From: Pomphorhynchus laevis
Taxonomy: Eukaryota > Acanthocephala > Palaeacanthocephala > Echinorhynchida > Pomphorhynchidae
Direction of reading: 5' to 3'
Assembly (NCBI GenBank): GCA_012934845.2
Contig: WNNJ02001195.1
Span: forward strand, 1-64,000
Length of the DNA: 64,000 nt
Shown one piece after another: positions 1 to 12,900 of the stretch. Made by a program: the position numbers and the translations under genes. Below the pieces are notes generated by a model. It was not told where the DNA came from. It did not search any database and saw nothing but the letters and a program-made list of their open reading frames with translations. Within the stretch, counting starts at the first letter, position 1. Each line of letters begins with the position of its first letter.

Positions 1-991
1 ATAAAGATAAATAATAAATAATTATATAAGATTTTTTACAATTTATATTTTTGTATCGAATTAAAATTCAAAATACAAGTCAATTTTTATGTAATTATTT
101 ACTTGATTTTTTTTAATAATTTTAATAAAAACATTTTTATTTATTTTTTAATTTATAAAAAATAAATATCATTGTAATTGTATTAATAATATATTAATTA
201 ATTATAATGTATAATATATAATAATATATGTATTAATTTCATTGCAATTGAAATTGTAATTGAAGGAACCATAATTGTATTGTAGTCTCTTATGATATCT
301 TCGATAATATTAAGCCTTCGACGAATTAGCAATTCACTAATACACTTTACTCTAATGGGATCGCTATAAGTAACTTATATAGTGTTGATGAGCGATTGGT
401 TTTGTTTCACATCCACAACTTCTTAATATTTTTATATTAATATAATATAAATTAAGGAATAAATAAATTTTATAAATAAAAAATTAATATAAATAATTAT
501 ATAAGATTTTAAACAATTTATATTTATATCAAGTAAAAATTTGAATTGAAATTTCAAATAAAAATCAATTTTTATAAGTTGCCTAATAAATAATATACAA
601 TGTATTTGAATAAGGATTAGAGGTCATCAGTTGGAACTAATGTTTGGAACCGAAACTATCAGGTTTCGGCTCCTATTTCTCTACGAATTATCTAGTGTAT
701 CTTATTCTAATAGGTATAAATTAGTTGAATTTATAAATTCAAATACTTAATTTCAAACTTAGCAATCTTAGAAATTAGGATTTAGACGCTAAATGTAAGG
801 TTTCGTTACTGACGAGACTCGTTAGTTGTGTAAGTGAATCACTATATACTACTCATTAGTAGTGTACAATGCTTGTCTGAAGATCATGTAATCAAGCGAT
901 GATAAATGGATTAGTTAATTAAAGTACACTGGTTATACACTAGTCAGTGAATTTCTCTTTTATTTTTTTAATTCGATATCACGCTTTTCAG
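1..991. repeat. AT-rich intron or upstream sequence with an old ~470-bp repeat
   Basis: No coding sequence is recognised. The block near 13-100 resembles 490-575 (shared ATAAGATTTT.ACAATTTATATTT), and 330-362 resembles 686-715 (GTATCTTATTCTAATAGG-like). This suggests two diverged copies of one repeat about 470 bp apart. The 600-690 stretch, with TTTCGG and GAATAAGGATTAGAGGTCATC, also resembles 17110-17190 and, inverted, 63300-63345, so it belongs to a dispersed family. The likely splice acceptor for the next eIF3c exon is the pyrimidine-rich TTTTCAG ending at 991. Confidence 0.5.
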
Positions 992-3900
992 TGAATTTAC
1001 GGAAGGAAAAGAATCTGCTAAAGACCAAAAAACAGTCAAGGCGCTTAAGAAAGAAAAGCGCAGAGAAGAAAGGAAGGACGATAAAATCGTAGAGGATGAA
1101 GGATGGGAAGAAGTTAGAGAAGGTGCTACCGGTTCAATTGTATATAGGCATATCATTACGTTCTTAATTTATTTGAAATAATTTCAAAGGAAAAGCCGAT
1201 AATGTTTGAGAAAGATGAAGATGTTAGTCATGAGGCAGTAATGGCGAAGGTTACCGAAATTCTTCAATCTAGAGGAAAACGAGGGTTTGACCCAAAGGAA
1301 CGCTGTGATCTACTTTCGGAGCTTCGAAATATTTCTAAAAATCGCGATCTTGGTGTCGGTATCGACCTTTTCCTGCTTTTTGAAATGATCGGTCTGTCCC
1401 TCGACAGAAATAGAAGATTTAATTTAGGAGAACCTCAATGTGATTGGTTAAGGTAAAGCATTTCTAATTTATAACTTTATTATTTATTATTAATAATTAA
1501 TAATAAAGTTAATTATTAATTTTTATAATTATTAATTTAATAATTATTAATTTAATTTATTAAATTTTTATTTATTTAACATTTCTAATATATTAACTTT
1601 TTTATTCCTTAACTAACTAAATTTTTTATGATATTCGTAAATAAGAGATTACACTCAAGTTTGAGTGCTGCAATCAATGACAAAAGTATGTTATTGATTG
1701 TTATCGTTTGTTAATTAAATCGCTTATTACTTTTGTATCACTGAAAATCGATTATGACATTTAAAGAACGTATAAAAGCAAATAAGGAAAATATTTTTTA
1801 AGGAACATGTATGGATAACTAAAAATTCTTTATTTTTTGATAGTTGTTCAAATGTGTTAATTATAATTCCGCTGTTTCTACAGTTTTAACGCTAAAATTT
1901 AATTTGTGAGTTTGCAATATTTTAAGGTGTGATAAAATTCTATAACATTTAAGTACCGCGCTTAACCAAATTTCATCGTAGCCGCACACTAGTCGACGCA
2001 AAATAATCAAGATTTGCCTTCGTGTTAAAAAGAACTTTCTTGTGGTTGATTGACATTATAGACACCAGAAATTTTTTTAGAAAAAAGTTCGAGCTTTCGA
2101 CGATATCGTCCTTATCAACCATTTCCGAAAATGAAATTCCGAAATTTTTGAAAATGAAACAAAACTTCTTCTTCTGCCCCTTTCTCTGTTGGCGACGCTC
2201 GCTTATCGCTTGTTTTTTATTTTGTCTAAATGAAACTACGTTTTCGGACTCGCGTATTGATCCATCGTTACTATTCAGAGCACTGTAATTCTGTAAATGA
2301 AAATTGCGTTTGTTTTGTTAATCTTCTCTTCTGTACATTTTGTTCTTTTTATCGTTTGTCATTCTTTGAGATTTATGATCGCACTTAAGTGCGATAATAT
2401 TTAAATTATCATGGATTGCTTTTAAGGTATCCTTAAACTTGACTTGTAATAGTTGACTTGTATACTTGACTTGTAATAGTTGACTTGTATACTTGACTTG
2501 TAATAGTTGACTTGTATACTTGTCTTGTAATAGTTGACTTGTATACTTACTTGTAATAGTTGACTTGTATACTTGACTTGTAATAGTGTTGAAAATAATT
2601 ATTATCAGACGAATCTAGAATAAATATAAATATTTGTTTTATATAATATGTTTGCTCTACGATAATTATTATATTTTTAATAAATAAAATTTATTATAAT
2701 ATAATAAACTATTCTACGACAGTAGAATAATTAGCGATGATTAAATAGCGATGCTTTATTTGTTTGAACAAGTTGATAACGGATTTGGGTAGGTGATTTT
2801 TGTAATTTTGATATAATATATTATTTATAATATTATAATTATAACATTTTTTTAAATTTTGAATTATTGGTTTTCTATATAATTTTTCAAAATATTTTTA
2901 ATAATTTATAACTTTATAACATTAAACTATTTATATGATTTATTAATTCTTTAACAAATGCTATATAATTACAATATAACATTACATTTTATTATTACTT
3001 GCTATTATCACAATTTAATATGTAATTATGTGTTACGAGTATGCAGTTATTAATTAACCTATAGAATTTAAATAAACATGCACAATTTAAACAAACCAAG
3101 TTTTATTTTGATCACATTTTTGGTTTTCACAATTTTTAATAATTTTAAAAATAGAGAAGTTGCATGATATAATGATAATTTGTAAATTAATATTAATCGT
3201 ATTTTTAACAAACAGATTATTATTAATATCTCGTTATTTCCCAATTGTATTATTCCATGCTCTCATGCCGGAATATTTACTTTTATATAATTTTCTAAGT
3301 TTCAAAAATATTATTTGCCACGAATACAGTTTATTATTAAATAATAAAAAATTATTGAAATGTATGACTGGGTAATACAGACCCAGTCAAATGAATGTGA
3401 AATGTACGTGAAATGTATGTCTGGTTCAGCAGCTGATGAGACCCATCCAGACCGATTAGTAGCGTCATGCTGTATCAAAAATAAGATCAATACCTGTGAG
3501 GATAATATCGTGCCACAATTAGAAAAATCATAATTAAATGTTTAATAATCATAAAATTTTAAAATAAAATTATTTCATAAATTTTATATTTTGCTTAAAA
3601 TTTAATTATTAGCTATTTTTATAATTCGGTAAAAGTACCGAATTATAAATTATGTAAGTTTAAAGATTGCTAGATTTGTATATTTTGGGTGTATTCGGTT
3701 CGATTTTTATTGATCGGATGCTTAATATCGCTAGATACTTAATTGACTTAATTGATAAAGAAATAAATATCAAAATTTTACTTTAATTTGTTTGTAATTG
3801 ATACTTATTTTCTTAGATATTTATAATCTATATTTAAATTATAAATTAATATTTGTAATCTGTATTTTTTTGTATTTTTATGATTTTTAATTAAACATTT

Positions 3901-6900
3901 TGTAATTATTTAATCGCTGATATACGTCATTAATCAAATTTATTATTTGATAACATAAAATTAAAATTTTTGTTTTTCAATTAAAAAAAGTTGGTCAATT
4001 TTTTGTCTTCAAAATATTTTCATAAATCAAATTTAAAAAATATTCGTTGACATGCTCTAAAAATAAAACTACTAAATATTCCCTACAAAATACGGTAATA
4101 AGTTTCTGTTTAAGTGACTGTTTACTAAATATTCTCTTCTAAATATAGCAGTAAGTTCCTATTTAGCGAACGTCTTAAGTAAAACATTTACTTACGATTA
4201 GCTTTTTTTCATCTTTCCTTCAATTGTTTTTCGGCACATTTGGTTTATGTCAATATTTTTTATTTTTTGAATTAAATTTTTCTTTATTTCCATATAGTGC
4301 CCTTAATTATACAGAGGAGGCTGTGAATATACTGTTAAATAATCCAGAAATAATTGTTGATCCGAATCTTTCAATTGAAGAAATGAATACAAAAGTTAGT
4401 AACTATTAGTATCGATTTAATTTTTATTTTTTACTTTTCAATTTGTTTACAATTTAATTAATTTAATCAATAACCTTAAATCGGTTTTAATTCATTAAAG
4501 TCATTAAAATTAGATTTAATTCTTATTTTTTAATAAAAATTTAATGTGATTTGTTAATTTGAATATATTTGACTGCTAATAAATAATTAATTATTAACTT
4601 TCAACTTCAAAGTGATTATTCGAATCAAAATTATTTAGAAGAATACATAATTGTTTATTATTAATTATCAAAAATAATTTAAAAAATCAGTAATCGGCTT
4701 TTAAAAACCATTTAAATAATTAAATAATCAAAAATCATTAAATGGCTTCAGATTAAATTGACAATTAAAGTTGTTGCTAATTTGATAATTAAATAATAAA
4801 TTTTCATATTACCAGCGTTAAGCATTCGATTCTGACAAATAAAAATTCGATTTTGATAAATCATTCGGTTTATTATTGTCAATATATTAGACTATATTTG
4901 ATAATATAATTATAATATACTAGATAATTTAATTATAATATATTAGATAATATAATTATAATAAATTAGATTATATACTTATTATATATTAGATAACATA
5001 ATTATAATATAGTCAATTATATTATATTAGTAATCTAATATACTGTCAATATATATCACTTAAGACAATCAACATTTCACTGTTTAATAATTAATTATTA
5101 ATTGATACAATGTTTATAAAAAACAATTAAAAATGTGAACCTGTAAACACATTCGTTTTCATAATAAAAGTACAAACTAAAAAATTGATAAATAATAATT
5201 ATTTTTTAATAATTAAGTTTGAGAATAGCAATGTACGATCATATAGATGTTAAATTGTTGTGTTTAAATATTTGATTTTATTTTTAAATTAAATGTTAAT
5301 TCAAAAATTAATTAATAGGGAGATAACGTTTTAAGGCGTTATCTATTTGAATTTAATTGTAATTAAATTCAAATATTGTTTTTAAAATGATATGAAACTT
5401 TTAATATTTAGAAAATTATATTTTATTAATCGCATATTAATTTTCACGTTTCATAAACGTGAAATAATTGAAATGATAATTTCAATTATTGACATTATAA
5501 TAATTTTAAATAATATAAAATAATAAGTTTAATACTTTTTTATTCAACTAGAATTCATGATTAAATGCTAGGTTTCATCTTTATTTCTGGAAATGTTTAC
5601 AGATTAATAACATCATAATTTCGGAATGCTAATTCTAACATTTTGTAATTTTGGAATTTCATTACAACAAATTCGTTTATAGTTATATAGTTTATATTAT
5701 AACCTATAAATATGTAGATTTATAATTATATTACAGTATTTTATGGATGAATTGAATATTTTACGTCTTCATATGCATTTTTAAGTTATTAAGTTTTTAA
5801 TGAAAACTTAATAAAAGTTTTAAAAACTTAAACGTTTAAAAGTTTTTAAGTTAAATTTTTTTATCTTAAGTTATAGTGAAAACACAATTTTATCACTTTC
5901 TAATGGGTTAATCAATAATTTTATTTTGTAATTTTAACCAATACGTAGTCAACTTTGTCTTTTTTAACGTCAGAAATTCAGGAATTGTCTGAATTAGCTT
6001 AAATATTTGATCTGAATTAATTGCCTAATTTAAAATTGTACTTGCCGTTACTTACTCAATATTAATTGAATGTAAAACTTTGTGTATTATTTTTTGTATA
6101 GACTGGTCCAGCGTATACGTTACGCGGTTGCATTCTTACTGTTGTTACTTTGTTAAATTCTGAATTGACTAGGATTCTCCAGAATACAGATGCTCATGAA
6201 ATAGAATACGTTGAAAAGTGTTCTTACATTAAGATATAAACTTGCATTACAATATCTTGTTTAGATTAACGGAAGAAATCCGGTTTTGTTCTATAATCGG
6301 TAAAGTTCAAACATACCTTGAGAATGTTGCCAAGGTGGATGTTCAAGATATTTGTCGAATATACTATCTAAATCTTGAGCATAGCTACTTCAGAGTATAA
6401 TTTACTGCATATTCAAATTTCATCATTTTGCTTCTTTAGGTACGAACTGAACCTGAAGAAATTAAATCATCACTTGAACATGTTGATAAGCTAGCACAAT
6501 CTATATATACAAAGTGTCAAGATCACCGCATACGATTAAGTGCAATTTTACTTCAGGCATATCATCTTGCTATCCACGATTATTGGTATAGAGCCCGCGA
6601 TCTCATTCTAATGCCCTTTGTTCATGAAAACATATTATACGCTGATGTTGTCGTTCAAGTAATTACCAGATTTAATGTGTCTGCTTTAATTATTTAAATT
6701 ATTTAACTTTTTTTACAAACAAATATTTGTATAGAATATTTATTTGTTATTTTTTATAGAAGTTATAACAAATAACTTCTTTATAAACAGCATAAGTAAA
6801 ACAACTGGCATTCTTCAATGTCCTTTTAATCAAGTTGTTGTCTAATATGTTTCGAATATGCTTAAAAATAAATAAAAATCTAAAATACATGAAATAATCA

Positions 6901-9900
6901 CACCGTTATTATGTCATATTTTAAGTGAAAATCTAATTTAATTGAATGTAATTTTTAATTTTGATAAATTAATTCAAGCCTTTTTTGAGTTATCTTGTAA
7001 AAATTCGAGTTGTTTATCTTAAAAGTAAATTAGTTAATTTTGAATAAATTTAAAAAAATTAATTTAACGTCATATTAGTTTAATTAGTTAATTTAACTAT
7101 GGAAAGTTAATTAGTTTAACACCACTAATTAAGTAATTAATTAATTCACAAGCCAACATCAATTCAGAACATGTCTATTGAGTTAATTGCAATTGTCAAT
7201 ATATTAGATTATATTGGATAATATAATTATAATATATTAGATAATATAATTATAATAAATTAGATTATATACTCATTATATATTAGATAATATAACCATA
7301 ATATAGTCAATTATATTATATTGGTAATCTAATATATTGTCTCCAATTTTGTTTACATAAACAAAATTTCAAGACGGGCTGTTCTGACGGATGTCGGTCT
7401 TCAGTTCAGTTCCATCAGGATACCATTTCTGCTTTTTGTAGATGACGTTGTTTTGTTGGCTTCTTGTCCTGAAGATTTACAATGCCTACTAGATTGATTC
7501 ACGATGAAATGCCAAGCGGGAGTGATGTTGGTTAATACCTTCAAGACTGTCTATATGTGTTTGTTTCAGATTCAGATGACAATGTCAATCCAGATTGGGG
7601 AAAAGTTTCTTCCTGATGTGGAGGATTTCAGGTATCTTGGGGTATTGTTCTCGAGGGACGACAGGCGACCATTTCATATTTTCCAGCACACGACTAATTG
7701 CCAAAGGTGCATCACTTGTTGGAATGCTCGTATCTAATAGAAGTGATGAAATTTGGAAGTAATGGAATTTGGAAGTAGTGAAATTCGGTATACGTAATTA
7801 GTAGTGTCACGCAATTAGTAGTGCCACGCGGTATTTTTAATCAATAATACCACGTTATTAGTAGTGGTATTATGTCGTATTATTACGATAATAGCATTTG
7901 GAAGTTGTGAAATTTGAAAATGGTGAAATTTGGAAGTAGTGATCTCTGATCCAGTAAATAATTATCGTGTCAATTGGTATTTTTGCATTTTCTTATACTA
8001 ATGATAGTAGTGAGGTATAAAAAATTTGACTAGTTAAAATATTCACTCTTTCTTTGAAATAGAATTGAGTTCACTGATTGTTCAAAATGTTGTTAATTTG
8101 TTTTAATTACTAAGATAATTAAATAATTTAAATAATTAATTTATTAAACAATAAAAATTATAAACCAGCTATTGTAGCTGAAACACGAGCGAGAAAACTT
8201 ACGCATATATAATAACCTGATTTTTTGAATACAATTTGTGCAACTATTTATCAAAATGAAATATTTAAGATTAATAATATTTGTAAAATTATAATTAGAA
8301 ATTGTCGCAGTTAATTGTCTCTGAATCCTTTTATATCACTAGATTTTAATAGATTTTAGCAATTAATTGATTTTTAACAATTAATTGCTGACTTCCCGAT
8401 TAATTGTCTTAATTAATCGAAAAGGAAGAAAGGGAAATAAGGAATTTTTGAAATTTACTCTAGAAATTTCCAAGTATTTCCTCGATGGGATTTGAGCCAG
8501 TTGTAATCGAATATAAATCTTTTATAATTGACATTTGTTCTTGTGAAAGAATGTCATTAAAAATTGCCAAGTTAGAACGTGTTCATGTAAAAGCGGTATT
8601 TAGGTATTCGACAACTTTCGAGAAATTTTGTTTTAAAATTTAAATTGAAGTAGATTTTCATAAAATAAACGAAATACGAATTTGCAACAACTCGTCCTGG
8701 GAGGAGTTGTCCCTTGCCGTGATATTAGTATAAGTAATATACTAATATTACTTATATTGTTCTTGTGAAAGAATGTCATTAAAAATTGCCAAGTTAGAAC
8801 GTGTTCATTTAAAAGCGGTATTTAGGTATTCGCCAACTTTCGAGAAATTTTGTTTTAAAATTTAAATTGAAGTAGATTTTCATAAAATAAACGAAATACG
8901 AATTTGCAACAACTCGTCCTGGGAGGAGTTGTCCCTTGCCGTGATATTAGTATAAGTAATGAACATATTTAATATAAATTATTATTTACATTCATTCATA
9001 TATAAGGTATTTTAATTTGGAATACTTTTATCTCCACAAATCGTTAAAGCTTAAAATTGATCTCAATTGAGCTGCTTATAGCTTCCTATAATATCTTACA
9101 TTCAATACTAATTTGAGTAAGTTTTGATCTCGTATGTCGTAGATAATTTAAGTTTTGATGTGAGAAAGTTAATGATTAATATAAAAAATATTTTGAAATT
9201 AAATTGAGTTTCAAACGTGAACTTGTACATCTATGTGTTTTCTATTAATGGAATAAACAGTGTATTATATCTATCTATGTTTTATCTATTAATGGAATAA
9301 ACAGTAGATCTTATAATACCTAATATTTCTATTCAAATTAGTCTGTAAAATTTAACTATTTTGTTTAAATTTATTTTAAATTGAAAATTGTAAATTATGC
9401 TTTATTTAATGGCAATTTCAATTTCTACTTAATTCATTTAATTTATATACTTCAGTATTGACACAGAATCCTTTAGCCACTTTCGTTTAATTAATTTTAC
9501 GATTGAATTGCATTTACGGTCTTGTTAAATTACTTAAATTCAGATACAATATAATCGAGCTCAAGTTCAACTAGGCATGTGTGCTTTCAGAAAAGGCTTA
9601 ATTAAGGAAACACATTCTGCATTATCGGATATTCACGCAATTAACAAAGCAAAGGAGTTACTTGCTCAGGTAGGTGCTGCAATTTAATATTTTTATGATG
9701 GCTCTTTTTATTTCTATTTATAATTTAATAATCTCGTATTTTAGGGAATACAACATATCGGCCGAAATGTTGAACGTAATCTTGAGCAGGAGAAACTTGA
9801 TAGACAACGTCTGCTTCCTTATCATTTGCATATTAATCTTGAGGTTTTGGAATTTGTGTATCTCTTATGTGCGATGCTTACAGACTTGTCATACATGGCT

Positions 9901-12900
9901 GGTATGAATTCGTATTTTAATCACTTACAACTTTTATAAAATCCTTAATAAGGACGTGTGTTTAAAAATACAGAAATGAAATTAGTTCATCTTTATTTTT
10001 TTTAAACATAGAAATTAATAACAAAAAGTAATTTTCAAATTAAAAATCGAATTTAATTTTTATTATTTATAATTAATAAAATTATTAATTAATAATTAAT
10101 ACGAATTAATAATTAATTAATTATTAATAATTACCAGGACGCTTAATTGTTAATTAAGCGTCCTGGTAATCAACATAACAGACACTAATTCGGGATTAGT
10201 CATAACTGTCTCTTTTTAAATCTAAAATTTCGAAGAAATGATCAAGACATTTAGTGGGTTTTTCTGAAATATTAGACAGCGAAATAAATGAAGAAGGGAG
10301 GCATATGAATTTTGAATAATATTATTAATGCTGTTATAATGTAATATTTATTAATAATAATATATAATCTAGTCAACCTACAGCTTGCGTTGAAAAACAT
10401 TAAATTTACATGCCCGTCTTTATATACTGCACTTACGAACTGCTATCAAAATTCCCCACTATTATGTATTAAGGACGAGGCAATAAATTCGAGAGAAGGT
10501 TTTACACAAGGTGATCCGCTCGCAATGGCGGCATTTGCAGCGGCTTCAATTCCGTTAATCAATGAACTTCAAAAATGTTCGAATAATGTCGTACATAGAT
10601 GGTATGGCGACGACGCATGCTGTGTAGGGCCAGTTGATCAATTACATAAAGTTTGGCAAAGACTTAATCAGATAGGAGAAAAATATGGTTTTCATATAAA
10701 CGAAACAAAATTCAAATTATTGGTTCATCCCAACGACGGAGAAACTACGAAGATTTTGTTTAACAACACTAAAATAGAAATAACCTTCCAAGGAATCGTC
10801 GCACTTGGATCGCCTTGTGGGGCTGACGAGTTCATTGAAAATATTGTAAAATCAAAGATTGCAACCTGGCTTAAAATGGTAGAAAATTTATCAGAAATTG
10901 CAGATATTGATGCCCAGGTGGCATACTTTGTTTTAAGATGTGCACTGCAACATAAGTGGGCATACCTTATGCGCACATGTCCAACTAAACCTATTTGGTT
11001 TAAGCCGTTGAAAGACTTGATTACAAAGAAATTGATTCCAAAGATTATAGGTCAAAACGATGAAAACAATGAGCTGGAACAGATTTATATGATGCCGACG
11101 AAATATGGTGGTTTGGGGATTTTAAACCCGATGGAGGTTGCCAAACAAGAATATGTTCGATCCCGAAAAATGTGCATGCCACTGTTACTAGAAGAAGTGG
11201 GAGATCAGCTTATAACCTCTCAAAATCAAGCAGCAAAGTTGATTAAACAAGAAAAGATGGTCATTGCATCATTAGAAAGTGAAGCCATTCGCATGGAATT
11301 AAGATTAGATCTACGAAATTCAATAAAGTTTGCTTCGGACAAGGGAGCATCTTCGTGGCTATGTACCAAACCAACCCGAATGAGACATACGAGGCTAAAT
11401 TCACAAGAGTTCCAAGACGCAATATGCGCAAGATACAATCTAAAAGCAAGCGAAACATCACTAAAATGTGCTTGTGGTTCTTACTTTACAACTTCTCATG
11501 CATTGTCATGTCATACTGGTGCCATGACTATTATCAGACATAACTTAGTGAGAGACATTGTAGCTAAGGAACTTGTAGGGGTATGCTGTGACGTGCAAAT
11601 TGAGCCATGTTTACGATCTATACCAAACAACTACGTATTTAATAAGCCAACAACCTGCTCTGATGATCAAGCGCGGTCTGATATAGCTTGTAGAGGAATT
11701 TTTGGAGGAAATATGGTGCGATCCTTCTTGAACATATGTATTTACAGCTCTTTGGCACCTACATACTCTTGCAAAACTCCTCTCGAATGCCATATATACC
11801 ATCAACAGCGGAAATATGCAAAGTACGGTGAACGAATTGCAGATATAGAAAGAGGTACTTTCTTTCCTCTTATATTTTCTACGTCAGGTGGTATTGGACC
11901 TGAGACAGATTAAATACTAAAATGGATAGCAGCCAAATCTGCTGATCGTAATAAGCTTGCATACAGCGAATGTATTTCTAGGCTGAAATCAAAAATCAGT
12001 GTCACCATTGCAGTTAGTGCATCGGTTTGTATACGTGCTATAAGGCTTAGAATAAACGAACAAGCACAGTATTATCAAACATAGTAAAAGATGGGCAAGC
12101 GTCTAAGATTTACATCAATGACTGATCAAAAAGCAAACAAATTTAAGGATATTATGTGTATTTGTTGTTTTTTTATAATAAATACTGGTATTTTAATATA
12201 TTGCTATATATTATATATAGCAATTTTTATTTTAAAAAATAAAAATAAAAAAAAAGAAAAAAAAATTAATAATTAATTAATTATTAATAATTACCAGGAC
12301 GCTTAATTGTTAATTAAGCGTCCTGGTAATCAACATAACAGACACTAATTCGGGATTAGTCATAACTGTCTCTTTTTAAATCTAAAATTTCGAAGAAATG
12401 ATCAAGACATTTAGTGGGCTTTTCTGAAATATTAGACAGCGAAATAAATGAAGAAGGGAGGCATATGAATTTTGAATAATATTATTAATGCTGTTATAAT
12501 GTAATATTTATTAATAATATCAAATGATGATACAATTCCGCGTGACTTTTTAGTAATCATATAAGCCCGACGCGAAAGAATGACAAATGCCGTTTCATCA
12601 TCACTATGACTCATCAGTGCCAGGTCCCTCCCACTGCTGGATGCAGAGGAGGACTAGCAGACGGCAATCAACGAATGAATCAAGTGCATGATGTACTATA
12701 AAACATCTAGTAACATCATCTAGAGTGCTGAATTAGCACTACAATAGCTTCACCAAATTGGATCATCAGCACCAGCACTACTAATATTCCACTACTGTAA
12801 TATAAAATATTAAGATACCATATAATATTCAGTTAAAATTAATATACAAGTAGACGTTACTGGTATATTAAGTACATTCACTACTTAAATAATACTAATT

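Larger units (their letters stand above)
6659..9543 (+). other. eIF3c intron, 2.9 kb, repeat-rich
   Basis: It contains MITE copy 2, the LINE RT fragment and the 8535-8960 duplication (all listed). It also has a stretch at 7740-7945 of imperfect short repeats built on GGAAGTAGTGAAATTTG and TTAGTAGTG. A 46-bp tandem pair lies at 9235-9310 around TCTATTAATGGAATAAACAG. The exon before it ends DVVVQ and the next begins IQYNRAQ. Confidence 0.6.

Noticed and set aside
968-1156. Minus-strand Ser/Leu-rich ORF
   Set aside because: Antisense shadow of the lysine/glutamate-rich eIF3c exon at 992-1139.
3419-3470. Possible hammerhead: CAGCA..CTGATGAGACCC..GCGTC.TGCTG
   Set aside because: CTGATGA, a GTC and a 5-bp stem I are present, but stem II does not pair and GAAA is replaced by GATT. 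Too degraded to call.
10104-12519. The 256-bp repeats as LTRs of an LTR element
   Set aside because: No TG..CA ends, the internal frame is LINE-type with an A-rich tail abutting the right repeat, and the 5' end is truncated within RT. A target duplication fits better.
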